NCBI RefSeq assembly: GCF_042648445.1
Contig: NZ_JBHRYB010000005.1
Location: 62,001 to 126,000 of the forward strand
DNA length: 64,000 nt
Direction of reading: 5' to 3'
From: Bacterioplanoides pacificum
GTDB taxonomy: Bacteria > Pseudomonadota > Gammaproteobacteria > Pseudomonadales > Oceanobacteraceae
Below the pieces are notes generated by a model. The model saw nothing but the letters and a program-made list of their open reading frames with translations, was not told where the DNA came from and did not search any database. A program made the translations under genes and the position numbers. The stretch's first letter is position 1, and each line of letters starts with the position of its first letter. Shown here piece by piece: positions 53,145 through 61,891 of this stretch.

Positions 53145-53591
53145 TTGGCTAGAGTAACACTGGATTTACCGGATCACTTTACGTTCACCACCGAGCTGGA
53201 CGTACGGGTATCCGATATTAATTATGGCAATCATGTCGGTAACGACCGCATGGTGTCATTACTGCACGAAGCCCGCCTGCGGTTATTGCGGGAGTTTGAT
53301 TTTGGTGAGTTTAATATTGCCGGGTTGGGGATCATGGTCACCGATCTGGTGGTGTCTTTTATGGCGGAATCGTTTGTTGGCGAACATCTGACCTTTCATG
53401 TGGGCCTGACTGACTTCAATAAATACGGCTGTGATGTGATTTACCGTATTGAAAATAAAGACGAAGATAAGGTGGTGGCGCTGGCGAAAACCGGGATTGT
53501 ATTTTTTGATTACGACGAGCGGAAAATTGCCCGTATCCCGAAAGTATTTTATGAGCGTTGCGCGCCAGAGGAAATGCCGGTAGCGGATTAA
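53145..53591 (+). CDS. Acyl-CoA thioesterase, 4HBT hot-dog fold
   Basis: 148 residues. The start is TTG (MARVTLDLPDH) with GGAG 7 bases before it; no ATG fits. Hot-dog features are RVSDINYGNHVGNDRMVSLLHEARLR, with the catalytic-region Asp/Asn of the D-x-N-x-H-x-N type, and FMAESFVGEHLTFHVG and ALAKTGIVFFDYDERKIARIP. It hydrolyses acyl-CoA, substrate length unknown. A second 4HBT gene lies at 58.6 kb. The upstream region contains the inverted repeat TGTAA-N6-TTACA (53032-53047). Confidence 0.82.
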   Translation: MARVTLDLPDHFTFTTELDVRVSDINYGNHVGNDRMVSLLHEARLRLLREFDFGEFNIAGLGIMVTDLVVSFMAESFVGEHLTFHVGLTDFNKYGCDVIYRIENKDEDKVVALAKTGIVFFDYDERKIARIPKVFYERCAPEEMPVAD

Positions 53592-53608
53592 TAGCGCTGC
53601 TGAATAAC

Positions 53609-53638
53609 AAAAAAGCCCGGCAAATGCCGGGCTTTTTT
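53609..53638. terminator. Bidirectional terminator
   Basis: 8-bp stem GCCCGGCA (53615-53622) / TGCCGGGC (53625-53632) flanked by A-run and T-run, between the convergent thioesterase and LysR genes. Confidence 0.92.
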
Positions 53639-53677
53639 GTTGTCCTGAGGCCTTTCTCCGGCCGGATAACAGGCGCT

Positions 53678-54583
53678 TCAGTGGCTGCTGTTGTCATCGA
53701 AATAATTGGTAATAAAGTCGAGGAATGCCCGGCTTTTATTTGCCACATAACGGTTTTGCGGGAATACCACTTTAATGGTGCGTACCGGAATTTCGACATT
53801 CGGGAACAGCTGGATCAGTTCGCCGTTTTCCAGATGACGTTCGGCAATATAGGTTGGCAGAGCGGTAATACCCATGCCTTTCAGGCAGGCCTCATAGACC
53901 AGATCGATGTCGTTAACGGATAACTTGCGTTCAATATTCTGTAAGGTAAAGCCGTGGTCTTTTTCAAACTGACGCAACCAGTTAATGCGGGCGTATTCGG
54001 CATTGGCCACCACCAGAATGCGGTGGTTGTTTATATCTTCAAATGCCTGCGGCGTTCCCCATTGTTGCAGGTATTCCGGTGAGGCACAGACCACAATTTT
54101 TTGTTCCGCCACGGGTTTGGCAATCAGACGGGAATCTTCCAGGGTGCCGATGCGCAGCGCAAAGTCGTAGCCTTCTTTGACGATGTCCAGTGGCCGGTCG
54201 GAGATATGCAGTTCAAAGCTGATATCCGGGTATTTTTCCGAAAAGTCATTAAAGATGCGTGCCAGCTCACGCCGTCCGAAGTTCGACATGGCTGTAATCC
54301 GCAGCCGGCCACGCGGGGTGATATCAAAGTCGGTGACCAGTTTCTCCGCTTCGGTAATCGATTCGAGAATGTTCTCACAGTGCTGGTAAAACATTTGCCC
54401 GGCTTCCGTTGGGCTGACTGAGCGGGTGGTGCGGTTCAGCAGACGTACTCCCAGGCGTTCTTCCAGGCCGCTGATCTGTTTACTGACGGCTGAAGGCGTA
54501 ACGCCCAGGGAATCGGCAGCCGAAGTAAAGTTGCGCGAGCGCACCACGGAGACAAAGGTTTGCAGAGAATCGATGCGTGACAT
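53678..54583 (-). CDS. LysR-type transcriptional regulator
   Basis: 301 residues with the canonical N-terminal winged helix (LQTFVSVVRSRNFTSAADSLGVTPSAVSKQISGLEERLGVRLLNR) and the effector-binding part (GRLRITAMSNFGRRELARIF, GYDFALRIGTLEDS). This is the CrgA/AaeR-like group. It is transcribed in the same direction as the EamA transporter gene 119 bp upstream, so its target is not evident from position. Confidence 0.9.
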   Translation of the reverse strand: MSRIDSLQTFVSVVRSRNFTSAADSLGVTPSAVSKQISGLEERLGVRLLNRTTRSVSPTEAGQMFYQHCENILESITEAEKLVTDFDITPRGRLRITAMSNFGRRELARIFNDFSEKYPDISFELHISDRPLDIVKEGYDFALRIGTLEDSRLIAKPVAEQKIVVCASPEYLQQWGTPQAFEDINNHRILVVANAEYARINWLRQFEKDHGFTLQNIERKLSVNDIDLVYEACLKGMGITALPTYIAERHLENGELIQLFPNVEIPVRTIKVVFPQNRYVANKSRAFLDFITNYFDDNSSH

Positions 54584-54702
54584 GATTGTTGACTCATTAA
54601 TAGTAATCCATCTATTTCATTACTATATTGGATTTTCAGGAAATAATGTTGTTGTTTTTTGTTAAACACCGACTTATGTCTAAGTTTGTGCTCCGACAGC
54701 TG

Positions 54703-55584
54703 TTATTTCCTCAGATTAATGACGCCGGATGTGACGATCAGTGCCGCCCCGACCCAGGTGCTCCAGGCGGGAATCTCACCCCAGAACATCCAGCCCATCA
54801 GTGCACCATAAACCACGGCGCTATAGGCATACACCCCGACGCTGCCGGTGGGTGCGGTTTTGTAGGCGCGCGTCAGTGCCAGCTGGCCAAGCGTGGCAAC
54901 ACAACCAATCAATAACAATAACAACCAATAATGGGTCGGTACCGGTTGCCAGTTGAGCAGTGCGGCGGGTAATGAAATCGCGGCAGCAATCACTGCAAAA
55001 TAAAACACAATGCGCTGACTGGGCTCCTGAGTCGCTGACATACGGCGAATGGTGACTTTGGCCAGGGCCGCCAGCAGGGCGCCTAACAGGCCAATCAGTG
55101 CTGCCAGGGTAAACGCACTGTCATCACCAGGGCGCAGAATAAAGGCGACCCCGGTAAAGCCCACCAACAACGCCAGCAGTGAATGTTTACCCGAGGACTC
55201 AGACAACCATAACCAGGCGATAAGTGGCATAAACAGCGGGCTGGAAAGTTTTACCAGAAATGCCTCAGTCAGTGGCATATTGGCAATTGCCCAGAAATAA
55301 CAATACATCGCGCTGACACCTACCAGCCCTCGCATCAGATGCCAGTGCCAGACCCGGGTGTGCAGCAGGGCAGGGCCCTGGCGCAGGATCATCGGCAGCA
55401 GAATGATCAGCCCGGCCAGGTTGCGGAAAAACACAATCTGTTCGGTACTGAGCTCATCGGATACCAGTTTGATCAGGGCACCCATAATGGCCAGCAGGGC
55501 TTCACCCAGAATCAGGAATAAGGCTGCCTGGCGTAAGGCGCTACGGGAATCCGTAACCGTTGCGGTTAAAGGGGAGGTGGTCAC
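54703..55584 (-). CDS. EamA/DMT-family transporter
   Basis: 293 residues, about ten membrane helices in two EamA repeats. Motifs include SDELSTEQIVFFRNLAGLIILLPM and AFLVKLSSPLFMPLIAWLWLSE in the first half, and LTRAYKTAPTGSVGVYAYSAVVYGALMGWMFWGE in the second. It is an inner-membrane drug/metabolite transporter of unknown substrate. It is divergent from clpB with a 238-bp gap. Confidence 0.88.
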   Translation of the reverse strand: MTTSPLTATVTDSRSALRQAALFLILGEALLAIMGALIKLVSDELSTEQIVFFRNLAGLIILLPMILRQGPALLHTRVWHWHLMRGLVGVSAMYCYFWAIANMPLTEAFLVKLSSPLFMPLIAWLWLSESSGKHSLLALLVGFTGVAFILRPGDDSAFTLAALIGLLGALLAALAKVTIRRMSATQEPSQRIVFYFAVIAAAISLPAALLNWQPVPTHYWLLLLLIGCVATLGQLALTRAYKTAPTGSVGVYAYSAVVYGALMGWMFWGEIPAWSTWVGAALIVTSGVINLRK

Positions 55585-55753
55585 AGGGGCTCTCTTGATG
55601 AATATCAGGTTTTGAACAAATTTCGGATCGTATTTTGAATTCAGGGGCTTTAAAAGCGCAACAACGGGATCATATTAATTGTGTCGGGGGCAGCTGATAG
55701 GAGCGGCTGGCAGTGGTTCTGCTATTAGATAAAATAAATATTTGCCTCTAGGT

Positions 55754-55782
55754 GTTGAAAAAAACTAATACAACCCCAGATA
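55754..55782 (+). promoter_or_regulatory. Sigma-32-type heat-shock promoter of clpB
   Basis: -35 GTTGAAA (55754-55760), 13-base spacer, -10 CCCCAGATA (55774-55782). The sigma-32 consensus is CTTGAAA with a 13-15-base spacer and CCCCATNTA. It ends 41 bases before the clpB start. Confidence 0.82.
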
Positions 55783-55822
55783 GAATAACAGCCATTGAGT
55801 TAACGATTGAGGATTGACCATT

Positions 55823-58411
55823 ATGCGTATGGATCGTTTGACCACCAGTTTACAGAATGCCCTGGCAGAAAGTCAGAGTCTGGCATTGGGTCAGGATCAT
55901 AATCAGATTGATACGGTACACGTGTTGCTGGCGCTGCTGGAGCAAACCAACAGTTCCATCAAAGACGTGATTCGTCGCGCCGGTGTGAATGTATCCGAAC
56001 TGGAGCGGGCACTGCGGGCGGTATTACAGGAGCAGCCGACGGTCAGTTCGCCGGACGGCAATATCCAGCTGGCCCAGGAACTGGGGCGGTTATTAAATCT
56101 GGCTGATAAAGACGCACAAAAGCGTGGCGATCAGTTTGTTTCCAGCGAAATCTTTTTATTGGTGGCGCTGCAGGATCGTGGCGCTGCCGGTAAAGTGCTG
56201 GCGGATGTTGGCCTGAAAGCCGAAGCGCTGGAAAACGCTATTAAAGACATGCGTGGCGGTGAAGCGGTGAACGATGCGAATGCCGAAGATAATCGTCAGT
56301 CGCTGGATAAATATTGTATCGATCTGACTGAACGCGCTGAGCAGGGCAAGCTGGATCCGGTCATTGGCCGCGATGATGAAATCCGCCGTACCGTGCAGGT
56401 GTTACAGCGCCGTACTAAAAACAACCCGGTGTTAATTGGTCAGCCCGGGGTGGGTAAAACAGCAGTGGTTGAAGGTCTGGCACAACGTATTATTAACGGT
56501 GAAGTACCGGAAAACCTGAAAGATAAACGGATTTTATCGCTCGATATGGGCGCCCTGGTGGCAGGGGCGAAATACCGCGGTGAGTTTGAAGAACGGCTGA
56601 AAGCGGTATTAAAAGACGTGTCGAAACACGATGGTCGTATCATCCTGTTTATCGACGAATTGCACACCATGGTGGGTGCCGGTAAATCGGACGGTGCGAT
56701 GGATGCCGGTAATATGCTGAAACCGGCCCTGGCCCGGGGGGAGTTGCATTGTGTTGGTGCCACCACGCTGGATGAATACCGGGAATACATCGAAAAAGAC
56801 GCCGCCCTGGAACGTCGTTTCCAGAAAGTGCTGGTGGATGAGCCGTCTGAAGAAGATACCATTGCGATTTTGCGCGGCTTAAAAGAGCGTTACGAAGTGC
56901 ACCACGGGGTACAGATCACCGACAGCGCCATTATTGCGGCGTCTAAGTTGTCGCAGCGTTATATCACCGACCGTCAGTTACCGGATAAAGCCATTGACCT
57001 GGTGGATGAAGCTGCTTCCGTGATCCGCATGGAAATCGATTCCAAACCTCAGGAAATGGACAAACTCGAACGCCGTTTAATTCAGTTAAAAATTGAACGC
57101 GAAGCACTGAAGAAAGAAAAAGACGACGCCGCGAAAAAACGTCTGTCCGGCCTTAACGAAGAAATTAATAAAGCCGGCACAGCCTATGTCGAACTGGAAG
57201 AGGTGTGGAAAAAAGAAAAAGCCTTACTGGAAGGGGCATCGAAATCGAAAGAACAACTGGAACAGGCCAGAATTGATCTGGAAGCGGCCCGCCGTGCCGG
57301 CGATCTGCAAAAAATGTCAGAGCTGCAATACGGCACGATTCCGGAGCTGGAAAAACAGCTGGCGGCGGCCAATGAGGCGGAGGTCAGCGGTACGCAGGAA
57401 TTTACCCTGCTGCGTAATAAAGTGACGGAAGACGAAATTGCCGAAGTTGTCTCCAAATGGACCGGCGTACCGGTCAATAAAATGCTGGAAGGTGAACGCG
57501 ATAAATTATTGCGTATGGAGCAGGTATTACACGATTCGGTGGTCGGGCAGGACCAGGCGATTACTGCGGTGTCGAATGCCGTTCGTCGTTCCCGCGCCGG
57601 GCTGAGCGACCCGAACCGGCCGAATGGTTCTTTCCTGTTTCTGGGGCCAACCGGGGTGGGGAAAACCGAGTTATGTAAGGCGCTGGCCACCTTCCTGTTC
57701 GACAGCAAAGATGCCATGGTTCGCATTGATATGTCGGAGTATATGGAGAAACATTCGGTGGCGCGTTTAATTGGTGCACCTCCGGGTTACGTTGGCTACG
57801 AAGAAGGCGGCTATTTAACCGAAGCGGTGCGCCGTAAACCGTATTCCGTCATTCTGCTGGATGAGGTGGAAAAAGCGCACCCGGATGTGTTTAACATTCT
57901 GTTGCAGGTACTGGATGATGGTCAGTTAACCGATGGTCAGGGTCGGAAAGTCGATTTTAAAAACACCGTACTGGTGATGACATCCAACCTGGGCTCCGAT
58001 TTAATTCAGACCCTGGCCACAGAGCCGGAGTCGAATTATGAGGATATGCGGGAAGCCGTGATGGGGGTGGTTGGCAGTCACTTCCGGCCGGAGTTTATTA
58101 ACCGTATCGACGAGGCCGTGGTATTCCATCCGCTGGAGAAACAACAGATACGGGGTATCGCTGAAATTCAGCTGCAACTGTTGCATCAGCGGTTACGTGA
58201 ACGCGATTTGTCGCTGGAATTAACCGATGCTGCCATCAGTAAGCTGGTGGATGTGGGTTACGACCCGGTATTTGGCGCGCGGCCACTGAAACGGGCCATT
58301 CAGCAATGGATCGAAAACCCGCTGGCGCAGGATATTTTGTCGGGTAAATTTGTTGCCGGGCAAACCATCAAAGCCGATGTTGAGAACGACCAGCTGGTGT
58401 TCCACAGCTGA
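55823..58411 (+). CDS. clpB: Chaperone ClpB (Hsp104-type disaggregase)
   Basis: I start at ATG 55823 (MRMDRLTTSLQNAL) with TGAGGA upstream. 862 residues: N-domain; first AAA+ ring with Walker A GQPGVGKTAVVEGLA and Walker B ILFIDELHTMVG; a coiled-coil M-domain (about 405-525); and a second AAA+ ring with GPTGVGKTELCKALA and VILLDEVEKAHPDVF, ending in the C-terminal D2 region. It dissolves protein aggregates with DnaK. A heat-shock promoter lies upstream, and a long hexanucleotide array lies between the stop and the terminator. Confidence 0.97.
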   Translation: MRMDRLTTSLQNALAESQSLALGQDHNQIDTVHVLLALLEQTNSSIKDVIRRAGVNVSELERALRAVLQEQPTVSSPDGNIQLAQELGRLLNLADKDAQKRGDQFVSSEIFLLVALQDRGAAGKVLADVGLKAEALENAIKDMRGGEAVNDANAEDNRQSLDKYCIDLTERAEQGKLDPVIGRDDEIRRTVQVLQRRTKNNPVLIGQPGVGKTAVVEGLAQRIINGEVPENLKDKRILSLDMGALVAGAKYRGEFEERLKAVLKDVSKHDGRIILFIDELHTMVGAGKSDGAMDAGNMLKPALARGELHCVGATTLDEYREYIEKDAALERRFQKVLVDEPSEEDTIAILRGLKERYEVHHGVQITDSAIIAASKLSQRYITDRQLPDKAIDLVDEAASVIRMEIDSKPQEMDKLERRLIQLKIEREALKKEKDDAAKKRLSGLNEEINKAGTAYVELEEVWKKEKALLEGASKSKEQLEQARIDLEAARRAGDLQKMSELQYGTIPELEKQLAAANEAEVSGTQEFTLLRNKVTEDEIAEVVSKWTGVPVNKMLEGERDKLLRMEQVLHDSVVGQDQAITAVSNAVRRSRAGLSDPNRPNGSFLFLGPTGVGKTELCKALATFLFDSKDAMVRIDMSEYMEKHSVARLIGAPPGYVGYEEGGYLTEAVRRKPYSVILLDEVEKAHPDVFNILLQVLDDGQLTDGQGRKVDFKNTVLVMTSNLGSDLIQTLATEPESNYEDMREAVMGVVGSHFRPEFINRIDEAVVFHPLEKQQIRGIAEIQLQLLHQRLRERDLSLELTDAAISKLVDVGYDPVFGARPLKRAIQQWIENPLAQDILSGKFVAGQTIKADVENDQLVFHS

Positions 58412-58424
58412 GTCGCGGTTCATC

Positions 58425-58592
58425 CCAAAACCAAAACCAAAACCAAAACCAAAACCAAAACCAAAACCAAAACCAAAACCAAAACCAAAACCAAAACTAA
58501 AACTAAAACTAAAACTAAAACTAAAACTAAAACTAAAACTAAAACTAAAACTAAAACTAAAACTAAAACTAAAACTAAAACTAAAACTAAAA
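58425..58592. repeat. Hexanucleotide array: 12 CCAAAA then 16 CTAAAA
   Basis: 168 bp of perfect 6-bp units: CCAAAA 12 times (58425-58496) then CTAAAA 16 times (58497-58592), a single C-to-T change spread through the second block. It lies 13 bases after the clpB stop and runs directly into the terminator stem. Frames on both strands are open through it (KPKPK and FSFSF runs), but these are artefacts of the repeat. Confidence 0.97.
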
Positions 58593-58627
58593 GCCAGATC
58601 GCAGTGCGCCTGCGATCTGGCTTTTTT
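58592..58627. terminator. clpB terminator
   Basis: 12-bp perfect stem AGCCAGATCGCA (58592-58603) / TGCGATCTGGCT (58611-58622) followed by T residues. It also faces the convergent thioesterase gene. Confidence 0.9.
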
Positions 58628-58642
58628 ACGGCTGTGCGTCAC

Positions 58643-59068
58643 TCAGGCAGGTTCGGCCTGGTTACGAAACAGGTCTGCCTGACGCGCAACCTCCGGCACA
58701 ACGATTACTTTGCGGGCCCGGGTATCCATCCAGGCAAATAACACACTGACCCGGGCAGCCAGTTCACCATCACTTTTATAAATATTGTTGACCAGAGTAA
58801 CGGTTTTTTCGGAGCCGGTGGCTTCGCCGGCTTCAACCGTAATGGTTAACACGTCGTTCATATGCGCTTCGCGGAAATATTCGGTGCTCTCTTTAAATAA
58901 CACCGGACCAATCTGGTGCTGGTCTAACCATTCCGGGCCAATTCCTATGTGAGTTAAATAACCAACCCGGGCGTGGGCGGCCATATCGGCGTAGGCACTG
59001 TGGCGCATGTGATTGTTGGCATCACAGTCCGACCAGCGAACTTCAATCCGGGTCTGGTAGGTACTCAT
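58643..59068 (-). CDS. Acyl-CoA thioesterase, 4HBT hot-dog fold
   Basis: I choose ATG 59068 (MSTYQTRIEVRWSD), which has AGGAG 13 bases upstream, over the longer frame from 59101. The 141-residue product has RWSDCDANNHMRHSAYADMAAHARVGYL, with the catalytic Asp in the D-x-N-x-H pattern, and FKESTEYFREAHMNDVLTI. It is a YbgC/4HBT-type thioesterase. Its function is to release fatty acid from CoA; specificity is unknown. It converges on clpB. Confidence 0.82.
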   Translation of the reverse strand: MSTYQTRIEVRWSDCDANNHMRHSAYADMAAHARVGYLTHIGIGPEWLDQHQIGPVLFKESTEYFREAHMNDVLTITVEAGEATGSEKTVTLVNNIYKSDGELAARVSVLFAWMDTRARKVIVVPEVARQADLFRNQAEPA

Positions 59069-59194
59069 ACGGCATGTCTCCTGCTGACTGATGAACGACA
59101 AAGGCCGACATCATAAAGCAGCCATGGCACCACAACACCTCTATTGTGGTGAAACAGTGTGGACCATGGTCGCCTTGAGGCAGAAGAAAGTTAC

Positions 59195-60250
59195 TCAGCT
59201 GGCAACGGCAATCTCGTTGCTGTCGTATTTTCCGGCGCGGAAATTACGCCGGTAAGCTGCCGGCGTTTCGCCGGTCCATTGTTTAAAGGCCCGTTCGAAT
59301 CCTCGGCGGTCGGAAAAGCCCAGATCCAGCGCCAGCTGTTGCACATCGGCATAATCGCCCTGTAAGGCCTGGCGGGCTTTTTCCAGCCGGACTTCTTTGA
59401 CCAGATTAGAAAACTGACAGTCTTCTTCCTGCAGGCGGCGGGTAAGGGTACGGCTTGAGGTGTTGAGTAATTCCGCCACAGCCGTTTTGGTGATAGGCAC
59501 CGATTCCGGCCATTGATGCAACACGTGCATCACCTTCTGGCTGAATGCCTGTAACCGGCTGAAGCGTGAAATGGCCTGGTCGGCCTGGTTGCGCAACGCG
59601 TTATACAAGCCCGGATTGGCGTACGCCAGTGGCGAGTCGAGGTGTTTGCTGCAGACACTGATCCAGTTCTGCGCCTGATTGTATTCCACCTTAACACCAA
59701 AATAGTCGTCCAGTTGCTGGCGGTAATGTGGCGCAGCGCAGCAAAAACCAACGCCCTCCAGGCGGTAATAGTTGCCGCCGATTGCGCGTCCAACCGAATG
59801 AATACCGGTGGCGATAAACTCCGCCCGTGCCTGATTGCCGAACGGACTGCCGTCGGTAACGTAATACACTACCTTGGCGGTTTCCTGGCCGATAAAGAAA
59901 TCCGGTGAGCGTGAGTCGCTGATCAGGGAATAATAGCGGCGCAGAATCGCCAGTGCTTCCCGACCAGTCTGGCAACTGCTGACCAGAAAACCGAGCAGGT
60001 AAAAGCTGGGCAGTTCCAGCCGGCGCCCGGCGCACAAACCAATCGCAGGTTCTTCCAGCAGACGGCTGCAATGTTCCAGCAGACGATCAAAGCTGTGAAT
60101 CGATATACGTTGGGTGGAAGCAGAAGCGGCCGTGGCATCCAGGCCTGCAGAAGTCAGCAATTCCGTGCTGGAGAAGCCCTTACTTTCCAATAGTCGGAAC
60201 AAAGGCTGCAGAACCGCCGTTGTCATAGTATTGGTGGTACGTTGACTCAT
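59195..60250 (-). CDS. AraC-family transcriptional regulator (OruR/ArgR-like)
   Basis: 351 residues. The C-terminal helix-turn-helix pair is VAELLNTSSRTLTRRLQEEDCQFSNLVKEVRLEKARQAL, then VQQLALDLGFSDRRGFERAFKQWTGETPAAYR. The N-terminal 230 residues form the Arabinose_bd-like domain of the OruR/ArgR subgroup (AIGLCAGRRLELPSFYLLGFLV). An alternative start eight codons in (MTTAVLQPL) is possible. No obvious target operon lies beside it. The gap 60251-60450 holds nothing else that I can name. Confidence 0.88.
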   Translation of the reverse strand: MSQRTTNTMTTAVLQPLFRLLESKGFSSTELLTSAGLDATAASASTQRISIHSFDRLLEHCSRLLEEPAIGLCAGRRLELPSFYLLGFLVSSCQTGREALAILRRYYSLISDSRSPDFFIGQETAKVVYYVTDGSPFGNQARAEFIATGIHSVGRAIGGNYYRLEGVGFCCAAPHYRQQLDDYFGVKVEYNQAQNWISVCSKHLDSPLAYANPGLYNALRNQADQAISRFSRLQAFSQKVMHVLHQWPESVPITKTAVAELLNTSSRTLTRRLQEEDCQFSNLVKEVRLEKARQALQGDYADVQQLALDLGFSDRRGFERAFKQWTGETPAAYRRNFRAGKYDSNEIAVAS

Positions 60251-60450
60251 GGTAATTGATGCTTTTATCGTTATTTTTATTTTTTGGTGTCGAAATAAGC
60301 TACCACCAGTTGTCGGAATAGACCAGAGATGGGTTTACAAATTCTATAGATTTTTCCGATATACACGGCTGTTTTCTTACTACGGAGCGAAGGGTTAGCA
60401 GCTGTTTATGAAGAAAACGTGAAAACTTCAGATATTTCATAAAGTTAGTG

Positions 60451-60479
60451 TTGACAGGCGGGTGGCTTAACCGTAATAT
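60451..60479 (+). promoter_or_regulatory. Sigma-70 promoter of the tRNA-fMet genes
   Basis: -35 TTGACA (60451-60456), 17-base spacer, -10 TAATAT (60474-60479), followed by a GC-rich discriminator typical of growth-rate-controlled RNA genes. The first tRNA starts 12 bases later. Confidence 0.88.
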
Positions 60480-60491
60480 GCGCAGCCTCTG

Positions 60492-60568
<77 letters not shown>

Positions 60569-60678
60569 AATTGATTTCAGTAGTAAAATCAGCGGTTACA
60601 AGTTCAGAGTACAATGTCGGGTAGTTTGCTCACTACCACAATCAGCCACTGTGCTGCTTGTTACGACTATAAAATTGA

Positions 60679-60755
<77 letters not shown>

Positions 60756-60771
60756 ATTTTTCGAATTCTAA

Positions 60772-60802
60772 AGGCTCACTAATCATATAGTGGGCCTTTT
60801 TT
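60772..60802 (+). terminator. Terminator after tRNA-fMet copy 2
   Basis: Stem AGGCTCACTA (60772-60781) / TAGTGGGCCT (60788-60797) with one mismatch, then a T-run. Confidence 0.85.
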
Positions 60803-60876
60803 GTTTCCGTCGACCTACGTTCGTCGGGCTGGGCGCCCCCGTTCGAATCCGGCCCCCGCAACCAATTTTCCGAATC

Positions 60877-60900
60877 AACCAGCCGCGAGCTGGTTTTTTT
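60877..60900 (+). terminator. Terminator in tRNA-remnant unit 1
   Basis: AACCAGC (60877-60883), CGCGA loop, GCTGGTT (60889-60895), then a T-run to 60900. Confidence 0.85.
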
Positions 60901-60985
60901 GTGCTTGTAATTTACCGACGAGCAGACGGTCGTCGGGCTGGGCGCCCCCGTTCGAATCCGGCCCCCGCAACCAATTTTCCGAATT

Positions 60986-61009
60986 AACCAGCCGCGAGCT
61001 GGTTTTTTT
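60986..61009 (+). terminator. Terminator in tRNA-remnant unit 2
   Basis: Same stem AACCAGC/GCTGGTT and T-run, exactly 109 bp downstream of the first. Confidence 0.85.
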
Positions 61010-61094
61010 GTGCTTGTAATTTACCGACGAGCAGACGGTCGTCGGGTTGGGCGCCCCTGTTCGAATCCGGCCCCCGCAACCAATTTTCCGAATC

Positions 61095-61118
61095 AACCAG
61101 CCGCGAGCTGGTTTTTTT
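61095..61118 (+). terminator. Terminator in tRNA-remnant unit 3
   Basis: Same stem AACCAGC/GCTGGTT and T-run, 109 bp downstream of the second. Confidence 0.85.
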
Positions 61119-61143
61119 GTGTCTGTAATATGGCGCTGCGCAT

Positions 61144-61171
61144 AAAAAAACCGGGCGTTTGACGGCCCGGT
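61144..61171 (-). terminator. Terminator after the peroxiredoxin gene
   Basis: 7-bp stem ACCGGGC (61150-61156) / GCCCGGT (61165-61171); on the minus strand it is followed by seven T. Confidence 0.8.
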
Positions 61172-61199
61172 CCTGGTTATTCTGCCGACGCTGTTGGTA

Positions 61200-61850
61200 T
61201 TACAGCTGTTTGGTACAGAAATAAAAGTCCACACAATCAAATTCATTCGAATTCATGCGTTCGTCTGCGCCCGTTGCTGTCGCTGATGGCGGTACAATGA
61301 CTTTGTCTCCTGGTTGCCACCCTTCCGGCGTTGCCACACTGTGTTCGTCGCTGGTTTGCATGGCATCCAGCATACGCAGGAACTCCGGAACAGAGCGGCC
61401 GTTACTCATTGGGTAATAAACCATAGCGCGTAAAATGCCATTCGGGTCGATCAGGAAAGTTGCCCGTACAGCCGAGGTATCCGCAGCGCCGGGGTGGATC
61501 ATGCCATAGGCACGAGCAACATCCATTTTCAGATCGGCGATGATCGGAAATGGAATTTCAACACCAAACTTTTCCTGGATGTTGCGCATCCAGGCAATGT
61601 GAGAATGATGACTGTCGATCGAAAGGCCTAACAATTCACAATTACGTTTGTTGAACTCGGGCGCCATCTTCGCAAAGGCAATAAATTCGGTGGTGCAAAC
61701 CGGGGTAAAGTCGGCAGGGTGTGAAAATAACACCAGCCATTTGCCCTGGTAATCGTCCAGTGATTTAACCCCATCGGTTGTCGGAGCGCTGAATGCCGGA
61801 GCGCGTTCGTTCAGGCGTGGTAAACCAATTACTTGAGTTGTCTGTTCCAT
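61200..61850 (-). CDS. Peroxiredoxin, Prx6-type with C-terminal Cys pair
   Basis: 216 residues. The peroxidatic Cys is in HPADFTPVCTTEF; the conserved Arg is in TSAVRATFLIDPNG. The protein has the long Prx6-type C-terminal domain (GWQPGDKVIVPPSA) and ends FDCVDFYFCTKQL, two Cys six residues apart. That C-terminal pair is the arrangement in archaeal-type hexadecameric peroxiredoxins, where one serves as resolving Cys. It should reduce H2O2 and organic peroxides in the cytoplasm. Divergent from the efflux operon. Confidence 0.9.
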   Translation of the reverse strand: MEQTTQVIGLPRLNERAPAFSAPTTDGVKSLDDYQGKWLVLFSHPADFTPVCTTEFIAFAKMAPEFNKRNCELLGLSIDSHHSHIAWMRNIQEKFGVEIPFPIIADLKMDVARAYGMIHPGAADTSAVRATFLIDPNGILRAMVYYPMSNGRSVPEFLRMLDAMQTSDEHSVATPEGWQPGDKVIVPPSATATGADERMNSNEFDCVDFYFCTKQL

Positions 61851-61891
61851 GTTTCTTTACCTGTATGTGGTCAGAGAGTTTTATTATACAC

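Larger units (their letters stand above)
60803..61128 (+). repeat. 109-bp tandem array of tRNA-fMet 3'-end remnants
   Basis: Three copies of the tRNA 3' part, GTTCGAATCCGGCCCCCG then CAACCAATTTTCCGAAT, start at 60841, 60950 and 61059 (exact 109-bp period). Each is preceded by CGTCGGG(C/T)TGGGCGCCCC, a collapsed anticodon-arm sequence, and followed by its own terminator. The 5' acceptor strand and D-arm are absent, so none can be a working tRNA. The third copy has GGGTTGGGCGCCCCT, two changes from the second. Confidence 0.92.

Noticed and set aside
58220..58682. Long KPKPK/KLKLK and FSFSFGFG frames over the hexanucleotide array
   Set aside because: A 6-bp repeat without stops is open on both strands by construction; there is no ribosome binding site, and the frames overlap the clpB end.
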